Below, one piece after another: positions 32,218-41,550 of a stretch of DNA of 64,000 nucleotides. The number at the start of each line of letters is the position of its first letter. Positions within the stretch are counted from its first letter, which is position 1. Made by a program: the position numbers and the translations under genes. The notes below the pieces were generated by a model. It was given only the letters and a program-made list of their open reading frames with translations, had not been told where the DNA came from and made no database searches. The stretch is from the NCBI RefSeq assembly GCF_015557635.1, contig NZ_JADNOP010000002.1, positions 124,001-188,000 of the forward strand. The letters run 5' to 3'. This DNA is from Fusicatenibacter saccharivorans (GTDB lineage Bacteria; Bacillota; Clostridia; Lachnospirales; Lachnospiraceae).

Positions 32218-33471
32218 ATGAACAGCGACATTGTGTCACTCATCATCATTCTTATCTGCGTCATGCTCTCAGCCTACTTTTCGGCGACGGAGACTTCTTT
32301 CACCTCGCTGAACCGCATCCGCATGAAAAATATGGCAGAAAAAGGCGACAAGCGGGCGGAACTGGTGTTAAAGTTGCTGGAGAACTTTGACAAGCTGCTC
32401 TCCACGATTCTCGTCGGCAACAACATCGTCAACATCGGACTCAGCTCCCTTGCCACGGTGCTTTTTATCAAGCTTCTCGGCGGCGACTCCGGTGCGACGG
32501 TTTCCACGATCGTAACCACTATCGTGGTCCTGATCTTCGGCGAAGTTTCCCCGAAAAGCATTGCAAAAGAATCCCCGGAGACGATCGCCAAATTTTCCGC
32601 ACCGTTTCTCCACATTCTGATGATCGTGCTGACCCCGGTGACGTTTCTCTTTTCCCAGTGGAAGAAGCTGCTCTCCCGCATCTTCAAATCCTCGGAAAAC
32701 CACGGCATCACCGATGAGGAACTGATGACCATCGTCGAGGAGGCGACCCAGGAGGGCGACATCGACGACCAGGAAGGCGATCTGATTCAGAATGCAATCG
32801 GCTTCATGGAGATGGAGGCCGCAGAGATTTTTACTCCGCGTGTCAACGTCATCGGCATTCCGCTCGATGCGACGAAATCCGAGATCGCTAAGACTTTCTC
32901 CGACACCGGATTTTCCCGGCTGCCGGTGTATGATGATGATATCGACCACATTGTGGGAATTGTGTATCAGAAGGATTTCCACAACCACATTTACCACACC
33001 AACAAACCGCTAAGCAGCATCATCCGCCCGGCGCTCTTTGTAACCGAGAATACGAAGGTCGGCCCGCTGCTGAAAAAAATGCAGGCGAAGAAATCGCATA
33101 TTGCCATTATCATTGATGAATTCGGCGGCACCGACGGTATCATCACCATGGAAGATATCCTCGAAGAGCTCGTCGGCGAAATCTGGGATGAGCATGATGC
33201 GGTTGTACAGGAAATCCAGAAAGTTTCCGAAAACGAATACCTCGTGACCGGAACGGCAAGCATCGACAAGGTGTATGAAGAGCTCGATATTGACAAAGAA
33301 TTTGACGTCTTTACGGTCAGCGGATGGATCATGGGGATCCTCGAGCGCGTGCCAAAGGAAGGCGATCATTTCGTCTCGGATGGCCTCGACGTAACCGTAC
33401 TGAAAATGGCAGACCGGAGAGTCGACAAGGTACGGATCGTGCGGCTGCCGAAGGATGAAAATGAACAGTAA
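32218..33471 (+). CDS. CNNM/CorC (HlyC/CorC) family transporter, magnesium-efflux type
   Basis: A 417-residue protein. The DUF21 membrane domain (about 1-140) has LSAYFSATETSFTSLNR and FGEVSPKSIAKESPE. Two CBS domains follow (about 195-315, with FTPRVNVIGIPLD and DEFGGTDGIITMEDILEELVGEI), then a CorC_HlyC domain (about 335-410). The Bacillus relative MpfA exports magnesium; older names call these hemolysins. The frame is open to 32161, but the ATG at 32218 has AAAGGA 7 bases ahead. Its own promoter, leader ORF and terminator suggest ion-responsive control. Confidence 0.88.
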   Translation: MNSDIVSLIIILICVMLSAYFSATETSFTSLNRIRMKNMAEKGDKRAELVLKLLENFDKLLSTILVGNNIVNIGLSSLATVLFIKLLGGDSGATVSTIVTTIVVLIFGEVSPKSIAKESPETIAKFSAPFLHILMIVLTPVTFLFSQWKKLLSRIFKSSENHGITDEELMTIVEEATQEGDIDDQEGDLIQNAIGFMEMEAAEIFTPRVNVIGIPLDATKSEIAKTFSDTGFSRLPVYDDDIDHIVGIVYQKDFHNHIYHTNKPLSSIIRPALFVTENTKVGPLLKKMQAKKSHIAIIIDEFGGTDGIITMEDILEELVGEIWDEHDAVVQEIQKVSENEYLVTGTASIDKVYEELDIDKEFDVFTVSGWIMGILERVPKEGDHFVSDGLDVTVLKMADRRVDKVRIVRLPKDENEQ

Positions 33472-33500
33472 GTAATTGATACGATTTACACGCAAAAAAC

Positions 33501-33547
33501 GGATCGAACATCTGATTTTAAAGTCAGATACTCGATCCATTTTTTTG
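33501..33547. terminator. Bidirectional terminator between CorC and GH29 genes
   Basis: A 15-bp stem with one mismatch (33501-33515 with 33524-33538), flanked by AAAAAAC on the left and ATTTTTTT on the right. It serves both convergent transcripts. Confidence 0.8.
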
Positions 33548-33553
33548 TATCCT

Positions 33554-34918
33554 CTATTCTTCTTTCAGACCGTCCGCAAGTCCATACACATCATTTTCCC
33601 GTCCTTTGCAGCCTTCCCATACAATCGGTTCTGCAAAGGTAAGTTTCAGAATGGTATCAATGCTGTCGCGCTCCGGAATCGGGACGGAGATCGAAAAGGT
33701 TCCGTTTTCTTCCGTCAGTTCTGCTTTTCCGCCGGAAATCACTTCCCATTTTTCCATTGTATTCCCCGGAATTTCAAACGTGATCTGATCTTTTTCCCAT
33801 TCCAGAATATGCACATAAACAATATTGTCGCGGTACGTCGTTCCGCCCCAGCGGTCCGCAATCACAGGGCCGCCGCGCAGGCCGTACAGCGTTTCGCCGT
33901 ATTTCGAAAGCCATTCTCCGGCCTGGCGCAGGCGTTCTACCTGCTCCTCATCCATTTTTCCCGTTCCGTCCGGGCCGATATTCAGCAGATAATTGCCGTC
34001 CCGCACGGCGATTGAAACCAGATTCTGAATCAGCTGGCGCAGCGGCAGCACTGGTCTGCCCGGAATATAGCCCCAGGAATCCGCAATACAGTCGTTGCTG
34101 TCCCACGGCTTGTCCGTCCGCATCCCGTCGATTCTGCGTTCCCGCACATGGAAATCGCCTTCCCAGCCGCCGCGGTTATTGATCATAATATCCGGCTGCA
34201 GCTGTCGAATTTCATTTATCAGTTTCTCCGACTCCCAGAAATAATTGACCCTCATATATTCACTGGTCTGCCAGTCATCTTTCCTGTACCAGCCTCTTTC
34301 TCCATTCCAGTCCATTCCTCCAAGTGCAAGCCACTCACCGTCGAACCAGAGCAGATCAATCTTTCCATAATTACTCATCAGCTCCATCAGCTGATCATGG
34401 CACTGTTTTTTCAGTGCCTCTGCACTCTCCCAGTAAAGATCCGGCATGAAATATCCTGGAAAGCGCCAGTCGAGAGGAGAATAATAAAAGCCAACTTTCA
34501 TTCCTTCTTTCCGGCACGCCTCCACATATTCTTTAACAAAATCCCGATGTGCAGCTCCTTTCATTGCGGTAAAATCACTGCATTTCGAATCGAACAGGCA
34601 AAAGCCATCGTGGTGGCGTGTTGTCAGCACCATGTACTTCATCCCCGCTGCCTTTGCATTTTTGGCCCACTGTTCCGCATCAAAATTTTCTGCAAGAAAG
34701 TCATCCTTCAGTGTCTCATACTTCCGCACATCCAGATGCTCATTCATCAGCACCCATTCCCCTTTTCCGAGCATCGAATATACTCCCCAGTGAATAAACA
34801 TGCCAAACTTTGCATCCCGGAACCATTTCATCTGTTCTTCCGACAGTTTTTCTACCTTTTCCGGTCTGTAATTTTTTCTTGCCGCCGGAAAGGATTTCAT
34901 TTCTTCTATTGTTTTCAT
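33554..34918 (-). CDS. GH29 alpha-L-fucosidase, cytosolic
   Basis: A 454-residue enzyme with the GH29 barrel: WFRDAKFGMFIHWGVYS, YMVLTTRHHDGFCLFDSK, FYYSPLDW and the catalytic nucleophile D193 in IDLLWFDGEW. A small C-terminal beta domain ends the protein. No signal peptide is present, so it acts on imported oligosaccharides. It is last in the CUT1 operon and overlaps the GH3 gene by 4 bases, so the imported substrate probably carries alpha-linked fucose. GH29 also includes enzymes with other minor activities. Confidence 0.9.
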   Translation of the reverse strand: MKTIEEMKSFPAARKNYRPEKVEKLSEEQMKWFRDAKFGMFIHWGVYSMLGKGEWVLMNEHLDVRKYETLKDDFLAENFDAEQWAKNAKAAGMKYMVLTTRHHDGFCLFDSKCSDFTAMKGAAHRDFVKEYVEACRKEGMKVGFYYSPLDWRFPGYFMPDLYWESAEALKKQCHDQLMELMSNYGKIDLLWFDGEWLALGGMDWNGERGWYRKDDWQTSEYMRVNYFWESEKLINEIRQLQPDIMINNRGGWEGDFHVRERRIDGMRTDKPWDSNDCIADSWGYIPGRPVLPLRQLIQNLVSIAVRDGNYLLNIGPDGTGKMDEEQVERLRQAGEWLSKYGETLYGLRGGPVIADRWGGTTYRDNIVYVHILEWEKDQITFEIPGNTMEKWEVISGGKAELTEENGTFSISVPIPERDSIDTILKLTFAEPIVWEGCKGRENDVYGLADGLKEE

Positions 34919-37230
34919 TTTTTCTCCAAACTCCGCATCTTTTCCCAGTAGTCATGATACAGTTCTTGATTTACCTTTTCCAATATAGCAATTAATTCTG
35001 AATCTGTCATCTCATTCCAGATCATCAGGTGAACGATACGAATGGGCTGAGAAAGAAGCATTTCTCTTACATTTTTCTCTTCTTTCAGACGCTGCGCGAA
35101 GATTCCTCCTGCTTTTTCTGTAATTTTACGATACAGCTCTTCAAAAATCTGTTCCCCAGCCTTCGTTTCCAGCAGACGCTCCGTTTTATCCCATCCCTGG
35201 ATCTGTTTTGGTACTGGAAAAACCGGTGTTACTTCGATCTTCTGTGCTGCACGGATATCCTGTACTGAAAATCCAAGCTCAAGTCCATACATTCCCTGCG
35301 GTACCGTCCGCTCATCAACGCGTTCATCGTAGAGTTCAAACAGTTCACGTGAAATAGAAAATACAAACTCTTTTTCTTCTCCCGCCTCCAGTATGATTTT
35401 CTGAAAATCGCGAAGTTCCCTGGCTGGCCTTGCTTTCCATGCTCTTGGATTTTTCACATAGAGCTGAACGACCTGAGCCCCTTTTCTGTTGCCCGTATTT
35501 TTAATTTTTCCACGCAGAACTGTTTTCTCACAATCTGTGATTTTCTCCTGCTCCACGCTGCACTCCGTAATTTCAAATGTTGTATACGAAAGTCCGAATC
35601 CAAACGGAAACTGCACCGGAATTTTTTTCGTCTCGTATCCTCGGTAGCCCATAAACATACCCTCGCGGTACGTCACCTGCTCCGTCTGCTCTGCAAAATT
35701 TTCATCCGAGATAATCTGTTCCCGGAACGCCGGAACTGACACAGGCATATGTCCGGACGGATTCACCTCTCCGCTTATCACTTTCACAATCGCTCTTCCA
35801 ATCCCCTGACCGCCGTAGAAGCATTCCAGAATTGCCTTTACTTCGTCGGCCCACGGCATGGCAACGGCTCCGCCGTTCATCACAACCGCAATTACATTCG
35901 AATTAACTGCAGCAATTTCTTTTAAAAGAGCCACCTGGTATTCCGGCAGTTCATACTGCACACGGTCATTTCCTTCTCCTTCAAAACCAAAATCCATAGC
36001 AAGGAAAAACAGAACCGCATCTGCATCCGCTGCTGTTTTCACCGCCTCATCCCGGAGTTTTTGCTGCTCCGCTTCACTTCCCGCATTGTTCCTGCGATAT
36101 CCCATCGCAAACGGTGTATTATCTGCTCCGTTCCATTTTTCTGCACATTCCCAGGCGTCTTCTTTTCCTGCTCCTTCTACTTTTCCGGAGCCCTCCGCCT
36201 GAAACAGAGGTTCTCTCGCATATTCTCCAATAACCGCCAGCTTTCTGCCCTGCTGCAGCGGCAGAATATCCTCTTTATTTTTCAGCAGAACAATGGCTTC
36301 TTCTGCTGCTGCGCAGACTTTTTCATGATTTTCTTTTAAAATCAGCTCTCGTTCTTCCTCTGTCTTTTTCGTTTTCGGAATCTTCCACTTTCTCGCATTT
36401 CGTATGATGCATTCTGCCCGCTCACGGATCACGTGTTCGTCCAGTCTGCCCTGTTTCCACTGCTCCACCATATAAGCAGTGCTTTTTCCATCCGTTCCCG
36501 GCATTTCAAGATCCAGTCCTGCCTCTGCCGATTTCACCCGATCGTCCAGTCCGAACCAGTCCGTCATGACCAGTCCGTCAAAGCCCCATTCTTTTCGAAG
36601 AATATCGAACAGCCAGCGATTTTCTGCACAGTATGTTCCATTGATCTTCGAAAGGCTCGTCATGACCGCTGCCGGTTTTCCCTCACGGATTGCAATTTCA
36701 AATGCTTTTAAATACAGATCCCGCAGGGCATCTTCCTCACAGATTACATTCAGATATTCCCGTTCGGTCTCCTGATTATTTGCAGCAAAGTGCTTGATAC
36801 ATGCGCCGACCTGCTGTGACTGCACGCCGCGGATATAGGCACCTCCCAGTCTTCCTGCAAGAAGCGGATCCTCGGAAAGATATTCCACATTTCTTCCGCA
36901 GAGGGGATTCCGTTCCAAATTAACCGCCGGTCCCAGCACCAGATCCACTCCGTACGCAGCCGCCTCTGATCCAATGATTGTTCCTACCTGCTCTGCTACA
37001 TCCGGGTTCCAGGATGCCGCTACTGCTACTCCCGCCGGCAGACAGGTCGCCGGTTCACTTCGATTAATGCCAAGAGAATCCTTATCCTTTTTCTGATAGC
37101 GAAGCCCCATCGGTCCATCGCTCATTTCCAGGGATGGAATATCGTATTCCGGCAGTGCTTTTGTATTCATAAACTGATCGCCGCAGAGAAGCGAAATCAG
37201 TTTTTCTGTTTCCATCTCTTTTATTTTCAT
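34915..37230 (-). CDS. GH3 beta-glycosidase
   Basis: A 771-residue enzyme with domains in GH3 order: an N-terminal barrel with ACIKHFAANNQETER and the nucleophile D224 in GLVMTDWFG, a beta sandwich (about 300-510) with FLAMDFGFEGEGNDR, and a fibronectin-III-like C-terminus starting near FPFGFGLSYTTFEI. An extra C-terminal helical tail of about 100 residues follows. No signal peptide is seen. Most relatives are beta-glucosidases; beta-xylosidase or N-acetylglucosaminidase activity cannot be excluded. It lies between the permeases and the fucosidase gene. Confidence 0.88.
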   Translation of the reverse strand: MKIKEMETEKLISLLCGDQFMNTKALPEYDIPSLEMSDGPMGLRYQKKDKDSLGINRSEPATCLPAGVAVAASWNPDVAEQVGTIIGSEAAAYGVDLVLGPAVNLERNPLCGRNVEYLSEDPLLAGRLGGAYIRGVQSQQVGACIKHFAANNQETEREYLNVICEEDALRDLYLKAFEIAIREGKPAAVMTSLSKINGTYCAENRWLFDILRKEWGFDGLVMTDWFGLDDRVKSAEAGLDLEMPGTDGKSTAYMVEQWKQGRLDEHVIRERAECIIRNARKWKIPKTKKTEEERELILKENHEKVCAAAEEAIVLLKNKEDILPLQQGRKLAVIGEYAREPLFQAEGSGKVEGAGKEDAWECAEKWNGADNTPFAMGYRRNNAGSEAEQQKLRDEAVKTAADADAVLFFLAMDFGFEGEGNDRVQYELPEYQVALLKEIAAVNSNVIAVVMNGGAVAMPWADEVKAILECFYGGQGIGRAIVKVISGEVNPSGHMPVSVPAFREQIISDENFAEQTEQVTYREGMFMGYRGYETKKIPVQFPFGFGLSYTTFEITECSVEQEKITDCEKTVLRGKIKNTGNRKGAQVVQLYVKNPRAWKARPARELRDFQKIILEAGEEKEFVFSISRELFELYDERVDERTVPQGMYGLELGFSVQDIRAAQKIEVTPVFPVPKQIQGWDKTERLLETKAGEQIFEELYRKITEKAGGIFAQRLKEEKNVREMLLSQPIRIVHLMIWNEMTDSELIAILEKVNQELYHDYWEKMRSLEKK

Positions 37231-37251
37231 TTGCTTTCCCCCAATTTTTTC

Positions 37252-38145
37252 TCAGCCTTTTACAGCTCCAATAGAAATTCCTTTTACAAAATATTTCTGT
37301 ACGAATGGGAATACGATCAGAATCGGAAGCAGTCCGACGATGGCGATTGCCATACGCACGGTCTCCTGCGGGATTCCCCCTCCTACGCTGGCCAGATTGA
37401 TATTACTGTTCGCATTTTTGGAAAGAAATTCGATATTTTTAATCATATTATTCAAAAGCTGCTGAATGCTGAATTTATTAGTATCTGTAATATAGTATAA
37501 TCCATTTGTCCAGTCATTCCAATAACCAAGTCCGGCAAATAATCCGACCGTTGCAATGATCGGTTTACACATAGGAAGAACTACTTTGCGGAATACCTGA
37601 AACTCTGTTGCACCATCAATTTTGGCAGCCTCACTTAATGCCGCCGGTACATTTGACTGAATATACGTTCTTGTCAGAATCACATTAAAAGCACTCATCA
37701 GCAGACCCGGTATAATTAATGCCGGAATCGTATTTTTCATGTGCAGGTAGCGGGTATACATAATATAGGTCGGTACCAGTCCACCATTAAACAGCATCGT
37801 GAAAAACAGATAAAATGCAAGAAATGTTTTTCCAGGAAATTTCTCATGTGCCAGTACATACGCATACAAAAGTGTCATCATCACGCCAATCGTTGTTCCA
37901 ATCGCGGTTACCAGAATGGTGATTCCATATGCATGGAAAACCTGTGCCCTCTCGTTCCAAATGTACCTGTATGCTTCCAGACTCAGTTCTTTTGGGAAGA
38001 AAGAATATCCATGCAGCACAATCTCATTGTTGCTTGTAAACGATGCAACCACCAGAAGCACCAGCGGAATCACCATAATCAGTGAAATCAGTGCCAGAAC
38101 TACCGTGATCATTCTCTGATAACGCCGTTCCTGTTTTCCTACCAT
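37252..38145 (-). CDS. CUT1 sugar ABC transporter permease (LplC/YtcP-like)
   Basis: A 297-residue permease with six predicted helices. The EAA loop is LSEAAKIDGATEFQVFRKVVLPMCKPI (about 185-211). The start is placed at 38145 behind AGAGGA; the upstream in-frame codons overlap the other permease and lack a site. The LplB/LplC pair with a large lipoprotein is typical for uptake of complex oligosaccharides. No dedicated ATPase is present, so a shared MsmK-like ATPase encoded elsewhere is expected. Confidence 0.9.
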   Translation of the reverse strand: MVGKQERRYQRMITVVLALISLIMVIPLVLLVVASFTSNNEIVLHGYSFFPKELSLEAYRYIWNERAQVFHAYGITILVTAIGTTIGVMMTLLYAYVLAHEKFPGKTFLAFYLFFTMLFNGGLVPTYIMYTRYLHMKNTIPALIIPGLLMSAFNVILTRTYIQSNVPAALSEAAKIDGATEFQVFRKVVLPMCKPIIATVGLFAGLGYWNDWTNGLYYITDTNKFSIQQLLNNMIKNIEFLSKNANSNINLASVGGGIPQETVRMAIAIVGLLPILIVFPFVQKYFVKGISIGAVKG

Positions 38146-38164
38146 AATTTTGTCCTCTTTTCTG

Positions 38165-39085
38165 TCAGAACAGTGCATTCTCACTGCTGTAACGTTTTGT
38201 AAGCCAGTTTGCAATCATGACAAGTGCAAATCCCATCAGCGACTGATATACACAGGCTGCCGATGACATACTGATGTCACCCAGCTCAATCAGTCCTCTA
38301 TATACGTAAGTATCAATCGTGTTGGTTGCATTGATCAGCGCTCCCGAGTTCATTGGTACCTGATAAAACAGACCAAAATCAGAATAGAAAATTCTTCCGA
38401 TGGACAGCAGTGTCATTGTGATTACTGTAGATTTCAGCAGTGGAAGGGTAATACATTTGATTTTATGCCATCTTGTTGCTCCGTCAATCTCAGCTGCCTC
38501 ATACATTTCCTGGTCAATTCCAAGAATCGCTGCCAGATAAATAATGGATGAATATCCGGCTCCCTTCCAGCAGTTTACAAAAATCAGGATGAATGGCCAG
38601 TATTTTGACTCGGTATAAAATGAGATATTTTCTTTTCCAAGAGAAGTCAGCAGTCCATTAACAAAGCCAGTACGTCCGCTTAAGAACGCATATACCAGAT
38701 AGCTGACAATGATAATCGAAATCAAAGATGGAATCAGAACAGCAGACTGAAAAATTTTCACTTTTGTCTTGCTTCTTAATTCACTCAGTAAAATTGCAAT
38801 CAGAATAGATACCGTCGTATTAACGACAATAAATGCAAAATTGTATAATAATGTGTTTCTTGTAATCAGTGCTGCATCCGGTGTTTTAAACAGATATTTA
38901 AAGTTGGAAAGCCCCGCCCAGTCACTGTGCAAAATTCCTTTTGCAAAATTCAAATGTTTAAAAGCAATGATGATACCGGTCATCGGCACATAGTTATTAA
39001 TTAAAAGATATAAAAATCCCGGCGCTACCATTATATATAATGGAAATGCTCTTTTTATATTTTTCCATGTTTTCTTTTTTCCCAT
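38165..39085 (-). CDS. CUT1 sugar ABC transporter permease (LplB-like)
   Basis: A 306-residue permease with six helices. The N-terminal FPLYIMVAPGFLYLLINNYVPMTGIIIAFKHLNF is characteristic of LplB. The EAA loop is MYEAAEIDGATRWHKIKCITLPLLKST. It pairs with the next permease, 19 bases downstream. It lies 71 bases after the binding-protein gene, with a hairpin in that gap. Confidence 0.9.
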   Translation of the reverse strand: MGKKKTWKNIKRAFPLYIMVAPGFLYLLINNYVPMTGIIIAFKHLNFAKGILHSDWAGLSNFKYLFKTPDAALITRNTLLYNFAFIVVNTTVSILIAILLSELRSKTKVKIFQSAVLIPSLISIIIVSYLVYAFLSGRTGFVNGLLTSLGKENISFYTESKYWPFILIFVNCWKGAGYSSIIYLAAILGIDQEMYEAAEIDGATRWHKIKCITLPLLKSTVITMTLLSIGRIFYSDFGLFYQVPMNSGALINATNTIDTYVYRGLIELGDISMSSAACVYQSLMGFALVMIANWLTKRYSSENALF

Positions 39086-39108
39086 AGGAATCCCTCTTTT
39101 TCTGTCTC

Positions 39109-39146
39109 AAAAGCCAGGGCCGGCCGATTCTCATCGTCCGACCCTG
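39109..39146 (-). terminator. Imperfect hairpin between binding-protein and permease genes
   Basis: On the minus strand CAGGGTCGG pairs with CCGGCCCTG around a loop (39138-39146 with 39114-39122), followed by a short TTTT. It probably causes partial termination that favours the binding protein over the permeases. Confidence 0.55.
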
Positions 39147-39156
39147 TCTGCCTTGT

Positions 39157-40704
39157 TTATTTATTTGCAAGCCATTCGTCTACCTGTTTCTGCATATCTT
39201 CGATAATATTGTCGATACCTGCTGATTTCAGTTCTTCATTGAACTGCGGCAGTGTCGTACTTGGATCTGCATCGCCGTTTTCGATGATTGCTTTATATTT
39301 ATCTGTTACGTTTGTAATTGCTGTAATTTCATTTTTTACATTTGTCGTGTCATAAATGAATCCATATAGCGGAGATTCCTGTGCAGTATCATTGTATTCC
39401 GTAAATTTCTCGTATACATTTTCCGGATCAGTTTCCCATGCATAGCCAACAGAACCATTACCACAGAGCCACAGCTCGTTGCCCCAGCCTACCGAATCAG
39501 AAGTTACTCCATCTGGATAAGATGCAATTCCATCCGATACAACATAATCTTTGCCTTCAATTCCATATCGGAACAGATTCTGGAAGTCGGAGTCTGAGTA
39601 CAGCAGATTCAGGACTGCAAGAGCTTTTTTCGGGTTCTCGCACTGTGCCGGAATTGCCCACTGGCAGAAGTTAACAGAGGAAGTACTGATAGTGCTTCTT
39701 CCAATCGGAATCGAAACGATTTCTTTACCGGAGTTCATTGTTTCCTGTGTTGCAGTTCCCGGATGCTGGTTTCCATAATAGCTGAACGCTGTATTAGCAC
39801 GGAACAGATCCTGACGGGTTGTTGTATTCGTTGTAGAATCTGGCATAAAATAGCCTTTCTGGTTCCAGTCATATGCTTTTTCAGCCATCTCTTTGTACTT
39901 TTCTGTGTCATACGTATTAATAACGGTGATTCCATCGGATGCATCATCATCGATATCAACGCCGACACCTGAAGTTACAACATCAAACTCTCCTTTTACA
40001 TAGTTCAGGAAACATCCACTGTTCAGATCCGACGGAATCATCGGATAAAGTTCCGGATGTACTTCCTGGCATTTTTTCAGTACTTCCTCGATATCATCAA
40101 AGTTTTTGATATCTTCCGCTTTATATCCAAGCTCTTCCAGAATGTCTGCCCGGCACATAAATCCTGCCTGGGATGCAAGGTCACGATACGTCGGCAGTCC
40201 ATACAGATTACCGTCGAAATAGCATGCTTCAATATAACGTTCCATTGCACCGTATGCATCCGGTGCATACGTCTCTACCAGATCATTGATTGGATAGAGC
40301 TGTCCTCTCTGTCCATCTTCACGAATATTGGACATCAGAAATACCATATCCAGTTTTTCACCGCTCGAAAGCATCAGGTTCGTCTGGTCGTTATAAGCAC
40401 CCCATTCAATAATCTGAAGTTTTACTTTTGCATCTACCTTTTCTCCGATGATCTCATTCATTGCATCCTCTACGGCCTGCATATCTGCCGGTGATGCATT
40501 AGATCCTGGCCATACCATCAGAAGTTCTTCTGTTTTTCCATCCTTCAGATCGGATGTACTATCTCCTGCTTCACTTTGGTTCGATGCTGTTGTCTGCGCA
40601 GAATCTGCCTTTGTGCTGTCCGAACTCTTGCTGTCCCCACATCCTGCAAGAAGTGATGCGGTCATTGCCGCCATCAAAACTGCTGCTGCCATTTTCTTTC
40701 TCAT
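39157..40704 (-). CDS. Oligosaccharide-binding lipoprotein (LplA-like, CUT1)
   Basis: A 515-residue extracellular solute-binding protein. The signal MRKKMAAAVLMAAMTASLLA ends in a lipobox LAGC (Cys at 22), then an acidic Ser/Thr linker (about 25-58). The body has LSSGEKLDMVFLMS, YPINDLVETYAPD, GFMCRADILEELGYK and a C-terminal DUF3502-like region (YKAIIENGDADPSTTLPQFNEELKSAGIDNIIEDMQKQ). It captures the oligosaccharide for the two permeases. It is separated from the response regulator gene by about 95 bases, where a promoter could lie. Confidence 0.9.
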   Translation of the reverse strand: MRKKMAAAVLMAAMTASLLAGCGDSKSSDSTKADSAQTTASNQSEAGDSTSDLKDGKTEELLMVWPGSNASPADMQAVEDAMNEIIGEKVDAKVKLQIIEWGAYNDQTNLMLSSGEKLDMVFLMSNIREDGQRGQLYPINDLVETYAPDAYGAMERYIEACYFDGNLYGLPTYRDLASQAGFMCRADILEELGYKAEDIKNFDDIEEVLKKCQEVHPELYPMIPSDLNSGCFLNYVKGEFDVVTSGVGVDIDDDASDGITVINTYDTEKYKEMAEKAYDWNQKGYFMPDSTTNTTTRQDLFRANTAFSYYGNQHPGTATQETMNSGKEIVSIPIGRSTISTSSVNFCQWAIPAQCENPKKALAVLNLLYSDSDFQNLFRYGIEGKDYVVSDGIASYPDGVTSDSVGWGNELWLCGNGSVGYAWETDPENVYEKFTEYNDTAQESPLYGFIYDTTNVKNEITAITNVTDKYKAIIENGDADPSTTLPQFNEELKSAGIDNIIEDMQKQVDEWLANK

Positions 40705-40799
40705 TTGTGTTACCTCCCGTGTTTTTTGATGGTTTTATCTTACCGCACTTCCACTTCTCTCTCAATTTCAATCCCGACCCGTTTTATAACAAAAACGAC

Positions 40800-41534
40800 T
40801 TATCCTTTTGCTTTTGCCGCACGATATTCCAATGGTGTACGTTCGGTCTGTTTTTTAAATATTTTAGAAAAATAGGCCGGCGAATCATAGCCTGTCCGAA
40901 TACTGATTTCAGAAATCGACAGCGTCGTCTCCCGCAGCATTTTCTTTGCCATCAAAATTCGATAATGCTGTACATACTCCATCAGTGTATATCCTGTCTG
41001 TTTCTTAAACTCCCGGTTGATATGATCCTGGTTCAGATGCACCAATTCTTCAATCTTCTTTCGTGTAATCACTTCACTGTAATGGCTTTCCAGATACTTT
41101 TTAATCGTATTGACCGCATCTGCTATCTCCGGATCTGCTTCCGGTTTGTTTTTTGTTTTATACTCCTCCAGCTTTTCCACTGCTGAAGCAATTGTTTCTT
41201 CCAATTCATCAAATGCAATCGGTTTCAGTAAATACCGGTAAACTCCAAGGGAAATTGCACTTCTCGCATAATTAAAATCCGGGTACCCAGTCAGAATAAT
41301 ATTGATAATTTCAGGATACATATCCTGAATCCATTGAATCAGACTCAGACCATTCTCTTTTGGCATTTCAATATCGCAGATCACAAGATCAATTTTGGAA
41401 CTACTGATAATGTCCCGTGCAAGATCCGTATTGTAGGCCATAAAAACCTTTTGAATTCCCTTCTTTTTCCAGTCAATTGCCTTCTCCATAATATGCAGCA
41501 TGGCAATTTCATCATCTACCAGCAGCAGATTCAT
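40800..41534 (-). CDS. AraC-type response regulator (YesN family)
   Basis: A 244-residue regulator. The receiver domain (1-120) has acidic residues at positions 7-8, phospho-acceptor D54 in LVICDIEMPKENG and K at LLKPIAF. The C-terminal AraC DNA-binding domain (about 140-240) has ITRKKIEELVHLNQDHINREFKKQTGYT and ISEISIRTGYDSPAYFSKIFKKQTERTPLEYR. It pairs with the YesM-type kinase gene 16 bases upstream. The pair likely senses the oligosaccharide, or its loaded binding protein, and activates the locus. Confidence 0.92.
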   Translation of the reverse strand: MNLLLVDDEIAMLHIMEKAIDWKKKGIQKVFMAYNTDLARDIISSSKIDLVICDIEMPKENGLSLIQWIQDMYPEIINIILTGYPDFNYARSAISLGVYRYLLKPIAFDELEETIASAVEKLEEYKTKNKPEADPEIADAVNTIKKYLESHYSEVITRKKIEELVHLNQDHINREFKKQTGYTLMEYVQHYRILMAKKMLRETTLSISEISIRTGYDSPAYFSKIFKKQTERTPLEYRAAKAKG

Positions 41535-41550
41535 TTTTGCTCCCTTCTTT